Origin: Tersicoccus phoenicis
Lineage (GTDB): Bacteria > Actinomycetota > Actinomycetes > Actinomycetales > Micrococcaceae
Direction of reading: 5' to 3'
DNA: 64,000 nucleotides
NCBI RefSeq assembly: GCF_001968835.1
Contig: NZ_MRDE01000006.1
Location: 1-64,000, forward strand
Shown here: positions 6,947 to 16,265 of the stretch, piece by piece
Position numbering within the stretch: position 1 is the first letter of the stretch
Layout: every line of letters begins with the position of its first letter
Translations under genes and position numbers: made by a program
Notes under the pieces: generated by a model
What the model was told of the DNA's origin: nothing
The model's database searches: none
Seen by the model: the letters and a program-made list of their open reading frames with translations, nothing else

Positions 6947-8842
6947 TCAGCCCTTGCGGTTCCAGGCCTTCTCGCGGCCTTTCCAGCCACCGCCGTCGGG
7001 GCCGCCGCCGCGTTTGCGGTCGGCACGGTCCTCGCGGCGCCGGAAGCCGTCCGCCTGCGCCGCATGACCGGCGCCGCGTGGTCCGCGCCGCGGCCCGCGG
7101 TCCAGCTCCAGCTGGATCAGCTGTCCGCCGATGCGGGTGCGGGAGAGCGCGCGCACGGTCTGGTCGGGCAGTTCCGCCGGCAGCTCCACCAGGGAGTGAT
7201 CGGAGCGGATGTCGATGCCGCCGATGTCGGAGGAGTCGATGCCGCCTTCGTTGGCGATGGCGCCGACGATCGAACCCGGCATCACCCGCTGTCGGCGTCC
7301 GACGGCGATCCGGTAGGTGGCCTTCCCGGCCCCGGGTCCGCGACCGGAGCTACGTCCCCGGTCCTTGCCGCCGCGGGGAGCCTTCGCCGGCAGCGGCGGC
7401 GGCTCCTCCATCAGCAGCGGCCGGCCCCCCTGCGCCATCACGGCGAGTGCCGCCGCGACCTCGACCGCGTCGACGTCCTGCTCGCGCACGTACTCCTCGA
7501 CCAGGTCGCGGAACACGCTCAGGTCCTCGGACTGCCGGGTCCGGGTGATCTGCTCGGCGAACCTGCCGATCCGGGTGCTGTTGACCGCCTCGACCGAGGG
7601 CAGCGTCATCTGCTCGACCGGCTGGCGAGTGGCCCGCTCGATCGCGCGCAGCAGGTACTTCTCCCGCGGGGTCATGAACAGGATCGCGTCACCCGCCCGG
7701 CCGGCACGACCGGTGCGGCCGATCCGGTGCACGTAGGACTCGGTGTCGTGCGGGATGTCGTAGTTGATCACCAGGCTGATCCGTTCGACGTCCAGGCCTC
7801 GGGCGGCGACGTCGGTGGCGACCAGGATGTCGACGGAGCCGGCGCGCAGCGCGTCGACGGTCCGCTCCCGCTGGGTCTGCGGGATGTCGCCGTTGATGGC
7901 GGCGGCGGTGAAGCCGCGGGCGGTCAGCTTGTCCGCCAGTTCCTCGGTGGCGAGCTTGGTGCGCACGAAGACGATGACGCCGTCGTACTGCTCCACCTCG
8001 AGCAGCCGGGTGATGGCGTCCAGCTTGTGCGGGTTCATCACCTGCACGTACCGCTGGCGGGTGTTGGCGCGGGTGGTGGTCTTCGCCGCGACGGTGATCT
8101 CGGCCGGGTCGTCCAAGTACTGGGCGGCGATCTTGCGGATGGCCGGCGGCATGGTGGCCGAGAAGAGGGCGACCTGCTTCTCCGCCGGGGTGGCCCCGAG
8201 AATCTTCTCGACGTCCTCCGCGAAACCCATCCGCAGCATCTCGTCGGCTTCGTCCAGGACCACGTACTGCAGTCCGGACAGGTCCAGGGAACCCTTGCTG
8301 ATGTGGTCGATCACACGACCGGGTGTGCCGACGACGACCTGGGCGCCGCGACGCAGGCCGGCCAGCTGCGGGCCGTACGGGGAGCCGCCGTAGACCGGCA
8401 GCACGGTGAAGCCGTCCAGGTGGGCGGCGTAGGTGGAGAACGCCTCCGCGACCTGCAGGGCCAGCTCGCGGGTCGGCGCGAGGACCAGGACCTGCGGGGA
8501 GGAGGCGGGCCCGTGGACGTCGGCCAGCTGGGCCAGCGTCGACAGGGCGGGAACCGCGAACGCGGCGGTCTTGCCGGTGCCGGTCTGGGCGAGCCCGACG
8601 ACGTCGCGGCCCGACAACAGCACGGGGATGGTGGCCGCCTGGATGGGCGAGGGATTCTCGTAGCCGATGTCGGTCAGCGCAGCCAGCACGCGACCGTCGA
8701 TGCCCAGGTCGGTGAACCTGACCTGATTCTCGTCGGCGCGGCTCTCGTCGGCGTGGTTCGCGTCGGTGTGCGCGGCGTCGATCTGAGCGGCGTCGGGGGT
8801 CGTGGCGGTCTCGATCGTGGTGTCCTCGGACATGGTCCTCAT
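6947..8842 (-). CDS. deaD: DEAD-box ATP-dependent RNA helicase (DeaD/CsdA-like)
   Basis: This cytosolic RNA helicase acts in ribosome assembly and mRNA turnover. The N-terminal RecA domain shows the Q motif (FTDLGID...YENPSPIQ), AQTGTGKTAAF, PTRELALQ, TPGRVIDH, DEADEMLRMGF and SATMP. The C-terminal RecA domain shows VFVRTK, ATDVAARGLDVERI and HRIGRTGRAGR. A DbpA-type RNA-binding domain follows (AVGRRQRVMPGSIVGAIANE), then a Gly/Arg-rich tail. The 631-residue model starts at the ATG at 8842; the ATG three codons later has a GAGG just upstream and may be the true start. It has a long divergent upstream region. Confidence 0.95.
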   Translation of the reverse strand: MRTMSEDTTIETATTPDAAQIDAAHTDANHADESRADENQVRFTDLGIDGRVLAALTDIGYENPSPIQAATIPVLLSGRDVVGLAQTGTGKTAAFAVPALSTLAQLADVHGPASSPQVLVLAPTRELALQVAEAFSTYAAHLDGFTVLPVYGGSPYGPQLAGLRRGAQVVVGTPGRVIDHISKGSLDLSGLQYVVLDEADEMLRMGFAEDVEKILGATPAEKQVALFSATMPPAIRKIAAQYLDDPAEITVAAKTTTRANTRQRYVQVMNPHKLDAITRLLEVEQYDGVIVFVRTKLATEELADKLTARGFTAAAINGDIPQTQRERTVDALRAGSVDILVATDVAARGLDVERISLVINYDIPHDTESYVHRIGRTGRAGRAGDAILFMTPREKYLLRAIERATRQPVEQMTLPSVEAVNSTRIGRFAEQITRTRQSEDLSVFRDLVEEYVREQDVDAVEVAAALAVMAQGGRPLLMEEPPPLPAKAPRGGKDRGRSSGRGPGAGKATYRIAVGRRQRVMPGSIVGAIANEGGIDSSDIGGIDIRSDHSLVELPAELPDQTVRALSRTRIGGQLIQLELDRGPRRGPRGAGHAAQADGFRRREDRADRKRGGGPDGGGWKGREKAWNRKG

Positions 8843-9290
8843 TCGTGTGCGCGGGAGATCACCGACCCGTCGCGGGCGGCGTCGTCATCGGTGGTGGCGT
8901 TGACCCGGCTTGGGGCTCGGGAGCCAGTGCAGAACCGGCTGCTGCCGGTGCCGATCGGCCTGCGCATGTCCGGGCCACGTCGGGCCGGACGAACGGACAT
9001 ATCCGCGATCGTGCCGGATCGCAGAACGGAACGGCACACGGGGACACGAGAAACGGGCGAACCGCCACGGGAAACATGTCCAGTCTACAGGACGTGCTCG
9101 CCTCGCGGCCGTGAGATGGCTCTCCCCCGCAAGCTCACCGACTCACGAAGACGTGTCCACGGCGGTCGCCGGATCGCGGCCGCAGCGAGGTCCGGCCCGG
9201 TGGTGCACCGGTCGTGCCCGTCCGTCGTCCGCTGACCGCCGGTCCGCGGTCGTATGCTGCCCGAGTGCACTCACCTCGGCAGGACCGCCC
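8843..9290. other. Divergent intergenic region, no convincing gene
   Basis: About 450 bases separate deaD (minus) from the permease gene (plus). ORFs here on both strands are short, Arg/Ser/Pro-rich and without ribosome binding sites, so I call none. The region must hold both promoters. The length is notable because deaD-type helicase mRNAs often carry long regulatory leaders, but I see no clear riboswitch or conserved fold. Confidence 0.5.
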
Positions 9291-10454
9291 GTGACTGCCG
9301 GCCGGGTCCTGACCGGGTCGGTGGTGCTGGCCGCCGTCCTCCTGCTGGTGACCGGGGCGCTCCCGATCCGCGCCGCCCTGCAACTGGCCGACCGCACCAT
9401 TCCCGTGCTCGTGTTCGTGGCCGCCATGACGGTGGTGACGGAACTGCTCGAGGCGGCCGGTCTGTTCCAGCGGGTGGCCCACGGTGTCGCCCGGCTCGCT
9501 CGCGGCCGCACGCTCGTCCTGTGGGGCCTGGCCGCAGCGCTCTGTGTCGTGACGACGGCCCTGTTCTCTCTCGACACCACCGCCGTGCTGCTCACCCCGG
9601 TGCTGGTGGTGGTGGCTCGCGCGTCCGGATTGCCGGTGCGGCCGTTCGCGCTGCTGTGCATCATGCTGGCGAACACGGCATCTCTCTTCCTGCCCGTCTC
9701 CAATCTGACCAACCTGCTGGCGCAGCACCGGCTCGCGTGGTCTCCCTCGGCCTTCTTCCTCGCCGCCGGCCTGCCGGCGGTGGTGGCCTGCGTGGTGCCC
9801 GTCGCGGTGCTGACCGTCCTGCACCGGCGGCAGCTGGTCGGGCGTTATCGCCCGCCCACGCTCCGACCCCTGGCCGATCCGGTGCTGCTGCGGATCAGCC
9901 AGGTCACGGTGACGGTCCTGATGGTGGCCCTGGTCAGCGGCATACCGGTGTGGATTCCTGCCGTCGTGGCCGCGGCCGTGCTGCTGGTGGCCACCTCACG
10001 CCGGACCCGGATGATCCCGTCCCCACGACTGGTGCCCTGGCGGATCCTGCTGTTCACCGGTGCGTTGTTCGTCGCGGTGGAGACGGTGCGCGCCCGTGGC
10101 CTGGACGCCGCGCTGCAGGCGGCGGCTGCGGGCGGGCGGGACACCGGATCGCTGGCGATGCTCGCCGGGGTCGGCGCGGTCTCCGCGAACGTGGCGAACA
10201 ATCTCCCGGCGTACCTGCTGCTCGAACCGGCCGCCGGCACGGACCCCGCCCGGCTGCTCGCCCTCCTCATCGGCGTGAACGTCGGCCCGCTGGTCACCCC
10301 GTGGGCCTCCCTCGCCACGATGCTGTGGCACCGACGGCTCTCGACCCTCGGCGAGCCGGTGGGCTGGGCCCGGTTCGCGGTCGTCGGAGCGCTGATCGCG
10401 GTGCTCACGGTGGCCGCCAGCACGGCCGCGCTGGTACTCGTGCGCCCGGCCTGA
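9291..10454 (+). CDS. ArsB/NhaD (SLC13-like) family membrane transporter
   Basis: This integral membrane protein of 387 residues has about ten to eleven hydrophobic segments. It has the ion transporter superfamily layout: an N-terminal half with LFSLDTTAVLLTPVLVVVAR, a central NTASLFLPVSNLTNLL and a C-terminal GAVSANVANNLPAYLLLEPA followed by NVGPLVTPWASLATMLW. The paired N-x-L-P/N-x-T motifs are what ArsB and SLC13 permeases use at the substrate/sodium site. The substrate cannot be assigned: arsenite efflux is possible, but no arsR or arsC is nearby. The GTG start is chosen because AGGA lies seven bases upstream. Confidence 0.82.
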   Translation: MTAGRVLTGSVVLAAVLLLVTGALPIRAALQLADRTIPVLVFVAAMTVVTELLEAAGLFQRVAHGVARLARGRTLVLWGLAAALCVVTTALFSLDTTAVLLTPVLVVVARASGLPVRPFALLCIMLANTASLFLPVSNLTNLLAQHRLAWSPSAFFLAAGLPAVVACVVPVAVLTVLHRRQLVGRYRPPTLRPLADPVLLRISQVTVTVLMVALVSGIPVWIPAVVAAAVLLVATSRRTRMIPSPRLVPWRILLFTGALFVAVETVRARGLDAALQAAAAGGRDTGSLAMLAGVGAVSANVANNLPAYLLLEPAAGTDPARLLALLIGVNVGPLVTPWASLATMLWHRRLSTLGEPVGWARFAVVGALIAVLTVAASTAALVLVRPA

Positions 10455-10504
10455 CGCCGACCGCGTGCGCGGTCCTGTCGGTCGCCGGTGACACAATCGG
10501 AGGC

Positions 10505-11575
10505 ATGGTCCTGGCACTTCCCACTACCCCCGGCGCCGCACCGACGCCGGACGCGGGCAACACCGGAGACCGCCTCATCACGGACCGTCTCCGCACGACC
10601 GGCCCGGACGCCGCCGCCGTCTTCCGCCTGCCCGGCGGCTACGACCTGCGGTCCAGTCTGAGCATCCTCCAGCACGGGATCCAGGATCCGAGCATGCAGT
10701 TCGATCCCGGACGCGCAGCGGGCTGCTGGATGGCCTTCACCACCGACGACGGGCCGGTGTCGCTGCGGCTCGACGCGCGCCGCCGGATCAGCGGGGAAGG
10801 GAACGACAGCGGCCCGGACGAGGGCCTGGTGCAGGTGCGAGCCTACGGTCCCGGTGCGGCGGACGCCCTGGCGGCGGTCCCCGGCCTGCTCGGGCTGCAC
10901 GACGACTGGACCGGCCTGGACGATGCCGACCTGACCGATCGTCTGCCACGGTTCATCCTCCGGGCCCGCCGGTCCCACCGCGACGTCCGCCTGCCGGCCG
11001 CGGGCCGGGTCCTCGACTTCGCCGTCATCGCCGTCCTGGGACAGAAGATCACCGGTCTGGAAGCGAAGCGGGCCTGGCACTACCTGGTGTCACGGTTCGG
11101 CACCCCCGCGCCCGGGCCGGCACCGGCGGGACTGACCGTCCCCCCGACCGGCGAGCAGTGGCGCCGGGTTCCGTCGTGGCACTGGCACCGCGCCGGTGTC
11201 GATCACAGCCGGTCCACGACCATCCTGCGCCTGGCCCAGCGCGCGAGTGCCCTACGGCGGCTGGCTGCCCTGCCCTGCGGTGACGACCTCACGTCCCGGC
11301 TGATGTCCGTGCCCGGCATCGGGCCCTGGACCGCGGCGGAGACCACACAGCGAACGCACGGCGACCCGGATGCGATCAGCGTCGGGGACTTCCACCTGGC
11401 CAAGGACGTCGGCTGGGCCTTCACCGGTGAGGCCGTCGACGACGCCGGCATGGTCCGCATCCTCGAGCCCTGGGCGGGGCACCGGCAGCGCGTGGTCCGC
11501 TTGATGTATCTGTCCGGGTTCCGGCGTCCCCGATTCGCGCCACGGCTCGCACCGGCAGACCACCGCTTCCACTGA
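10505..11575 (+). CDS. AlkA-like DNA-3-methyladenine glycosylase (HhH-GPD)
   Basis: The C-terminal domain is an HhH-GPD base-excision glycosylase: the hairpin LMSVPGIGPWTAAETTQRT (with the PGIGPWTA core) is followed by ISVGDFHL, carrying the catalytic Asp. Upstream, VLDFAVIAVLGQKITGLEAK fits the helix preceding the active site, and the N-terminal 150 residues resemble the AlkA-type TBP-like domain. It would remove alkylated bases such as 3-methyladenine. The 356 residues include a divergent N-terminus. It starts at an ATG 50 bases after the permease and may share its transcript. A bidirectional hairpin follows. Confidence 0.87.
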   Translation: MVLALPTTPGAAPTPDAGNTGDRLITDRLRTTGPDAAAVFRLPGGYDLRSSLSILQHGIQDPSMQFDPGRAAGCWMAFTTDDGPVSLRLDARRRISGEGNDSGPDEGLVQVRAYGPGAADALAAVPGLLGLHDDWTGLDDADLTDRLPRFILRARRSHRDVRLPAAGRVLDFAVIAVLGQKITGLEAKRAWHYLVSRFGTPAPGPAPAGLTVPPTGEQWRRVPSWHWHRAGVDHSRSTTILRLAQRASALRRLAALPCGDDLTSRLMSVPGIGPWTAAETTQRTHGDPDAISVGDFHLAKDVGWAFTGEAVDDAGMVRILEPWAGHRQRVVRLMYLSGFRRPRFAPRLAPADHRFH

Positions 11576-11656
11576 GCCCGCCTCCACCGATCGGTCGGGC
11601 CGAAGCCCGCCATGCTGGGGGCGCCGACGCCGAGTCGGGCGAGGTCCGGGGACGGC

Positions 11657-11691
11657 GAACGGCCCGGACGCGGGTTGCGTGCGGGCCGTTC
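11657..11691. terminator. Bidirectional terminator between glycosylase and trxA
   Basis: A 10-bp perfect stem (GAACGGCCCG at 11657-11666 with its complement at 11682-11691) sits between convergent genes. There is no long T-run, as is usual in this GC range. Confidence 0.7.
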
Positions 11692-11714
11692 TCGTGCGGA
11701 GACGACGGAGTGAG

Positions 11715-12176
11715 TCAGGCGAGCGGGCCGAGGTTATCCGGGTCCTCCGAGGTGCCGGTCCGCTGTGCGGTGCCGGACGCCGACGGGTCGGCCTGCTGCG
11801 CCTGCTGCTGAGCCTGTGCCTGCTGCTGGGCGACGGCGGCGTGGACCTCGTTCATGTCCAGGCCCTTGACGGCCGCGATCAGCTGGTCCAGGGAGTTCTT
11901 GTCCAGCGCGCCGGCCTCGTTGAAGACCATGACCTTCTCCCGGAACGCCATCAGGGTCGGGATCGAGGTGATCCCGGCTCCCGCGGCCAACTGCTGCTCC
12001 GCCTCGGTGTCGACCTTGCCGAAGACGATGTCCTCGTTCTCGGCGGAGGCGGCGTCGAAGACGGGGGCGAACTGCCGGCACGGGCCGCACCAGTCGGCCC
12101 AGAAGTCCAGCAGCACGATGTCGTTGCCCTCGATGGTCTCGGCGAGCGTGTCATTGGTGACGGTGACGGTAGCCAT
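11715..12176 (-). CDS. trxA: Thioredoxin with glutamine-rich C-terminal tail
   Basis: This is a cytosolic disulfide reductase. The active site WCGPC is at residues 29-33, preceded by VLLDFWAD; the cis-Pro loop is SIPTLMAFRE. The canonical thioredoxin fold ends at about residue 110; the 153-residue product adds about 40 residues rich in Gln and Ala (AQQQAQAQQQAQQADPSASG), probably disordered. The ATG at 12176 is preferred to the GTG three codons upstream because TAGCGT lies exactly seven bases before it, a leaderless arrangement. It faces the glycosylase gene across a shared terminator. The function of the tail is unknown. Confidence 0.93.
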   Translation of the reverse strand: MATVTVTNDTLAETIEGNDIVLLDFWADWCGPCRQFAPVFDAASAENEDIVFGKVDTEAEQQLAAGAGITSIPTLMAFREKVMVFNEAGALDKNSLDQLIAAVKGLDMNEVHAAVAQQQAQAQQQAQQADPSASGTAQRTGTSEDPDNLGPLA

Positions 12177-12183
12177 GGGTTTC

Positions 12184-12189
12184 ACGCTA
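12184..12189 (-). promoter_or_regulatory. -10 hexamer of leaderless trxA
   Basis: On the minus strand TAGCGT ends seven bases before the ATG at 12176, and there is no Shine-Dalgarno sequence. This decides the start codon. Confidence 0.45.
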
Positions 12190-12237
12190 GCCGCCGTGGC
12201 CCGGTGCGACCAAGGATGTTCGCTGACCGGAAACCGC

Positions 12238-13518
12238 TCACACGTGCTCCGGTTCGTGGCCGTTCAGCAGCCGGCGACCGCCGAGGACCACCGCCGCACT
12301 GACCAGCACCAGGACGCCGGCGCTGAGGAAAGGAACGCGCGGCCCGAACTGCTCGGCGAGTGTGGTGGCCACGAACGGAGCGAGCGCACCGCCCAGCCAA
12401 CGAACCCCGTTGTACGCGGCCGAGGCGACGGGCCGCGGGGAGTCGGAGACCTCCATGGCCAGCTCGGTGAAGAGCGTGTTGTTCACCCCGAGCAGCGCAC
12501 CGGAGAGGATGGTGAGCACCACGACAGCGGGGACGACACCGACGGCGAACACGGCCAGCAGCCCGAGCGCGACGGCCAGACCGACGAGCGACCCGACCAA
12601 CACGGTGCTCGTCCCGAACCGGTTCTGCAGCACGGGTGCGAGGAACACCGAGCACACCGCGAGCAGCACGCCCCAGCCGAAGAACACCGCCCCGATGCCG
12701 TAGGCGGTCATCCCCAGGATGAAGGGGACGTACGCCAGCACCGTGAAGAAGCCGAAGTTGTAGAAGAACGCGGCGATGGCCGTGGTCCGCAGCCCGCCGT
12801 GACCGAGGGCGATCAGCGGGTCGCGCAGCCGGGTCCTGGTGTCGGGCGCGGGAAGCTTCGGCAGCAGCACGACCAGCGCGATGAACGCCGCGGCCATCAG
12901 GACCGCCGTCCCGAAGAACGGAGCCCGCCACTGCCAGCCGCCCAACAGCGCACCGACCAGCGGCCCGAGGGAGATGCCGAGACCGAGCGCGGCCTCGTAG
13001 AGCACGATCGCGACGCCGGACCCGCCGCTGGCCACGCCGACGATGACGGCGAGCGCGGTCGCGACGAAAAGGGCGTTGCCCAGCCCCCAGCCGGCGCGGA
13101 AGCCGACGAGCTGAGCGACGCCATTGCTCAATCCGGAGAGGGAGGCGAAGACGACGATGAGCGCCAGCCCGATGAGCAGCGTCTTCTTGCCACCGATCCG
13201 GGAGGAGATGACGCCGGTGATGAGCATCGCCAGCGCCGTGATCAGGAAGTAGCTGGTGAACAGCAGCGACACCTCGGCCTGACTGGCTCGGAGGTTGGTC
13301 GCGATCGCCGGCAGGATCGGGTCGACCAGGCCGATCCCCATGAAGGCGAACACGGACGCCAGCGCCGTCGCCCACAGCGTCTTGGGCTGGTGCAGCAGGC
13401 TGGTGGTCTCGCGCTCCAGGGTGGCGACCGTGTCCCCGGCTCCGTGCTGGTCGTGGCCCAGGCTACCGGGGACCGGGACTTGTGCCTGCGGGTACTGGTC
13501 GACGTCGTGGACGCTCAC
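12238..13518 (-). CDS. MFS multidrug-type efflux transporter
   Basis: The 426-residue integral membrane protein has about twelve hydrophobic helices. Signature segments are GIGLVDPILPAIATNL in helix 1, the loop SSRIGGKKTLL between helices 2 and 3, and VLYEAALGLGISLGPLVGAL (motif C of drug:H+ antiporters). I chose the GTG at 13518 because GAGAGGAG precedes it by nine bases; an ATG ten codons upstream lacks such a site. The gene lies 59 bases behind a MarR-family regulator on the same strand, so a MarR-controlled exporter operon is likely. The substrate is unknown. Confidence 0.88.
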   Translation of the reverse strand: MSVHDVDQYPQAQVPVPGSLGHDQHGAGDTVATLERETTSLLHQPKTLWATALASVFAFMGIGLVDPILPAIATNLRASQAEVSLLFTSYFLITALAMLITGVISSRIGGKKTLLIGLALIVVFASLSGLSNGVAQLVGFRAGWGLGNALFVATALAVIVGVASGGSGVAIVLYEAALGLGISLGPLVGALLGGWQWRAPFFGTAVLMAAAFIALVVLLPKLPAPDTRTRLRDPLIALGHGGLRTTAIAAFFYNFGFFTVLAYVPFILGMTAYGIGAVFFGWGVLLAVCSVFLAPVLQNRFGTSTVLVGSLVGLAVALGLLAVFAVGVVPAVVVLTILSGALLGVNNTLFTELAMEVSDSPRPVASAAYNGVRWLGGALAPFVATTLAEQFGPRVPFLSAGVLVLVSAAVVLGGRRLLNGHEPEHV

Positions 13519-13577
13519 GTGTCCGCGCTCCTCTCGCTGGTTCATCGGACCCGGCGCACCGTGCGCCGGCCGGGGAA

Positions 13578-14072
13578 TCAGCGGGAGTCGTCCTGCAGGG
13601 CGACGAGGCGCTCCAGGACGGGGACCGCGCGTCGCAGGGCCTGCCGTTCGTCGGCGTCGAGCTGGGCCAGACGTCGCGCCAGGTAGGAGTTGCGGCGTGC
13701 GTTCACCCCGCCGAGCGTCTGCCGACCGTGCGCGGTCAACCGGACGAGCACCGCCCGGGCATCGTACGGGTCCGGGAATCGCTGCACGAGTCCGGCCTTC
13801 TCGAGCCGGTTGACCAGGTCGGTGGCGCTGGGCACTCGGATCCCGGAACGGGCGGCGATGCCGCTGATCCGCAGTGGCGATTCCGCCAGCATGTTCAGCA
13901 GACCGACCTGCGCCGTGGACCAATCACCGTCGGCGTCGAGCCCGCGCATCAGATAGACCGCGTGTCGTAGTCCCTGCCGCAGATCGTCAGCCAGTGCCAG
14001 CTGATCGGCATCCTCGTGGTCGGCGTCCGGGCATCCGCGCGCGGAACCTCTCGGCTCCCCTGATTCCACCAT
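13578..14072 (-). CDS. MarR-family transcriptional regulator
   Basis: This 164-residue winged helix-turn-helix protein has the recognition region LRISGIAARSGIRVPSATDL, then VNRLEKAGLVQRFPDPYDAR and the wing AVLVRLTAHGRQTLG, the hallmark D-x-R wing of MarR proteins. Flanking helices would form the dimer interface. The first 20 residues are acidic and divergent. It is expected to repress itself and the downstream MFS exporter until a small ligand binds. A short TTAG/CTAA palindrome lies just before its ATG. Confidence 0.9.
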   Translation of the reverse strand: MVESGEPRGSARGCPDADHEDADQLALADDLRQGLRHAVYLMRGLDADGDWSTAQVGLLNMLAESPLRISGIAARSGIRVPSATDLVNRLEKAGLVQRFPDPYDARAVLVRLTAHGRQTLGGVNARRNSYLARRLAQLDADERQALRRAVPVLERLVALQDDSR

Positions 14073-14075
14073 TGT

Positions 14076-14088
14076 TTAGCCTACCTAA
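14076..14088 (-). promoter_or_regulatory. Candidate MarR operator
   Basis: TTAGGTAGGCTAA on the minus strand, with TTAG/CTAA arms around GTAGG, ends three bases before the marR start. Position and symmetry suggest autoregulation. The TTAGG...CTAA shape also resembles half of a DtxR-type iron box. Confidence 0.4.
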
Positions 14089-14134
14089 CTATCTGGGTGA
14101 GGGCAACGCGCGGGCGGGTGATTCCGGATACACG

Positions 14135-14165
14135 ACGACCCCCGATCGTGTCGATCGGGGGTCGT
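14135..14165 (-). terminator. Intrinsic terminator after tRNA-Tyr
   Basis: A perfect 14-bp stem (14135-14148 with 14152-14165) with a TGT loop sits just downstream of tRNA-Tyr on the minus strand and ahead of the marR promoter. Confidence 0.75.
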
Positions 14166-14171
14166 GGACGC

Positions 14172-14256
14172 TGGTGGCAGGTGAGGGATTCGAACCCCCG
14201 TAGGCAATGCCAGCTGATTTACAGTCAGCCCCCTTTGGCCGCTCGGGTAACCTGCC
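14172..14256 (-). tRNA. tRNA-Tyr (GTA), CCA encoded
   Basis: The minus strand begins GGCAGGTTACCCGAGCGGCC, has the anticodon loop ACTGTAAAT, a long variable arm (class II) and ends ACCTGCCA followed by an encoded CCA. The encoded CCA contrasts with the tRNA-Met and tRNA-Thr genes in this window. Confidence 0.94.
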
Positions 14257-14349
14257 CCGCCCACCGTGGTGGGCCGCTTCCCGGGGAAGCACTAGCACCA
14301 TACTAGGCGGAGCCACCTTTGGCCGAATCGGCAGGGCCGGAAGCGGTGC

Positions 14350-14538
14350 TCAGGCCCGTGACGTCCCGAGGCGAGCGAGTTGCCGCTCGAACCGGTCGGC
14401 CTGTTCCTGCGTCACCTGCCCGAACCGGACGGCCCGGCTGAGGTCCTCGTGCACGCCGGTGCCGGTGGGAATCTGTCGTACCGGCCGCCCGTCCCGATCG
14501 TCGGGGTCGGGGTCGGGCGAGAGCAGTTCGTCGTTCAT
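14350..14538 (-). CDS. Small hypothetical protein, 62 residues
   Basis: The frame from the ATG at 14538 encodes an acidic N-terminus (MNDELLSPDPDPDDRDG) and a basic amphipathic C-terminus (QVTQEQADRFERQLARLG). GGAG lies five bases upstream of this ATG, closer to ideal than for the ATG one codon earlier. I know no family for it; the C-terminal helix resembles short SHOCT-like tails, but the match is weak. It stands alone between tRNA-Tyr and yajQ. Confidence 0.5.
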   Translation of the reverse strand: MNDELLSPDPDPDDRDGRPVRQIPTGTGVHEDLSRAVRFGQVTQEQADRFERQLARLGTSRA

Positions 14539-14674
14539 CATCACTCCATCGTGTTGATCGCGCGTGAACAGGCTATGAATCGCGGCTTGGGGAGATCTGG
14601 GAATCCAGGCACGAACCGGTAACGACGGCACTACGCTGGACTGCGGACCAGCCCCCCGATCCCAGGAGTACCTC

Positions 14675-15152
14675 ATGGCTTCCGAGTCCTCGTTCGACGT
14701 CGTCAGCAAGGTGGACAGGCAGGAGGTCGCCAACGCGCTGAACCAGGCGCAGAAGGAGATCGCCCAGCGGTACGACTTCAAGGGCGTCGGCGCGAGCGTG
14801 GACTTCTCCGGGGAGTCGGTGCTGATGAAGGCCAACTCGGAGGAGCGGGTCAAGGCGGTGCTGGACGTGTTCCAGTCCAAGCTGGTCAAGCGCGGGATCT
14901 CCTTGAAATCCCTGGACGCCGGGGACCCGTTCGCCTCCGGCAAGGAGTACCGGATCGAGGCCTCGATCAAGGAGGGCATCGCCCAGGACGCGGCGAAGAA
15001 GATCACCAAGCTGATCCGCGACGACGGGCCCAAGGGCACGAAGGCGCAGATCCAGGGTGACGAGCTGCGGGTCAGTTCCAAGTCCCGTGACGACCTGCAG
15101 GCCGTGATCACCCTGCTCAAGGGCGCCGACCTCGACGTCGACCTCCAGTTCG

Positions 15153-15166
<14 letters not shown>
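14675..15166 (+). CDS. YajQ family nucleotide-binding protein (UPF0234)
   Basis: The 163-residue protein is a full-length Yaj[21 protein letters not shown] at the start, [40 protein letters not shown] in the middle and the final [12 protein letters not shown]. The family has two RNP-like folds; members bind nucleotides or tRNA, and in Xanthomonas one binds cyclic di-GMP, but the role in actinobacteria is not established. AGGAG precedes the ATG, and TACGCT at 14632-14637 is a plausible -10 with a leader of about 30 bases. Its 3' end overlaps the convergent ABC ATPase gene by 14 bases. Confidence 0.93.

Positions 15167-16261
<1,095 letters not shown>

Positions 16262-16265
<4 letters not shown>

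Noticed and set aside
8839-9114. Short ORFs on both strands in the deaD upstream region
   Set aside because: No start signals, Arg/Ser/Pro-rich composition, and they overlap each other.
6872-9235. Long plus-strand ORF (787 codons) opposite deaD
   Set aside because: It is the antisense shadow of the helicase gene. The translation is Gly/Asp/Arg-rich with no domain, and deaD has full motif support.
11854-13686. Plus-strand 610-codon ORF rich in Asp, Glu, Arg and Gln
   Set aside because: It is antisense to trxA and the MFS transporter; the low-complexity composition is typical of a GC-rich shadow frame.
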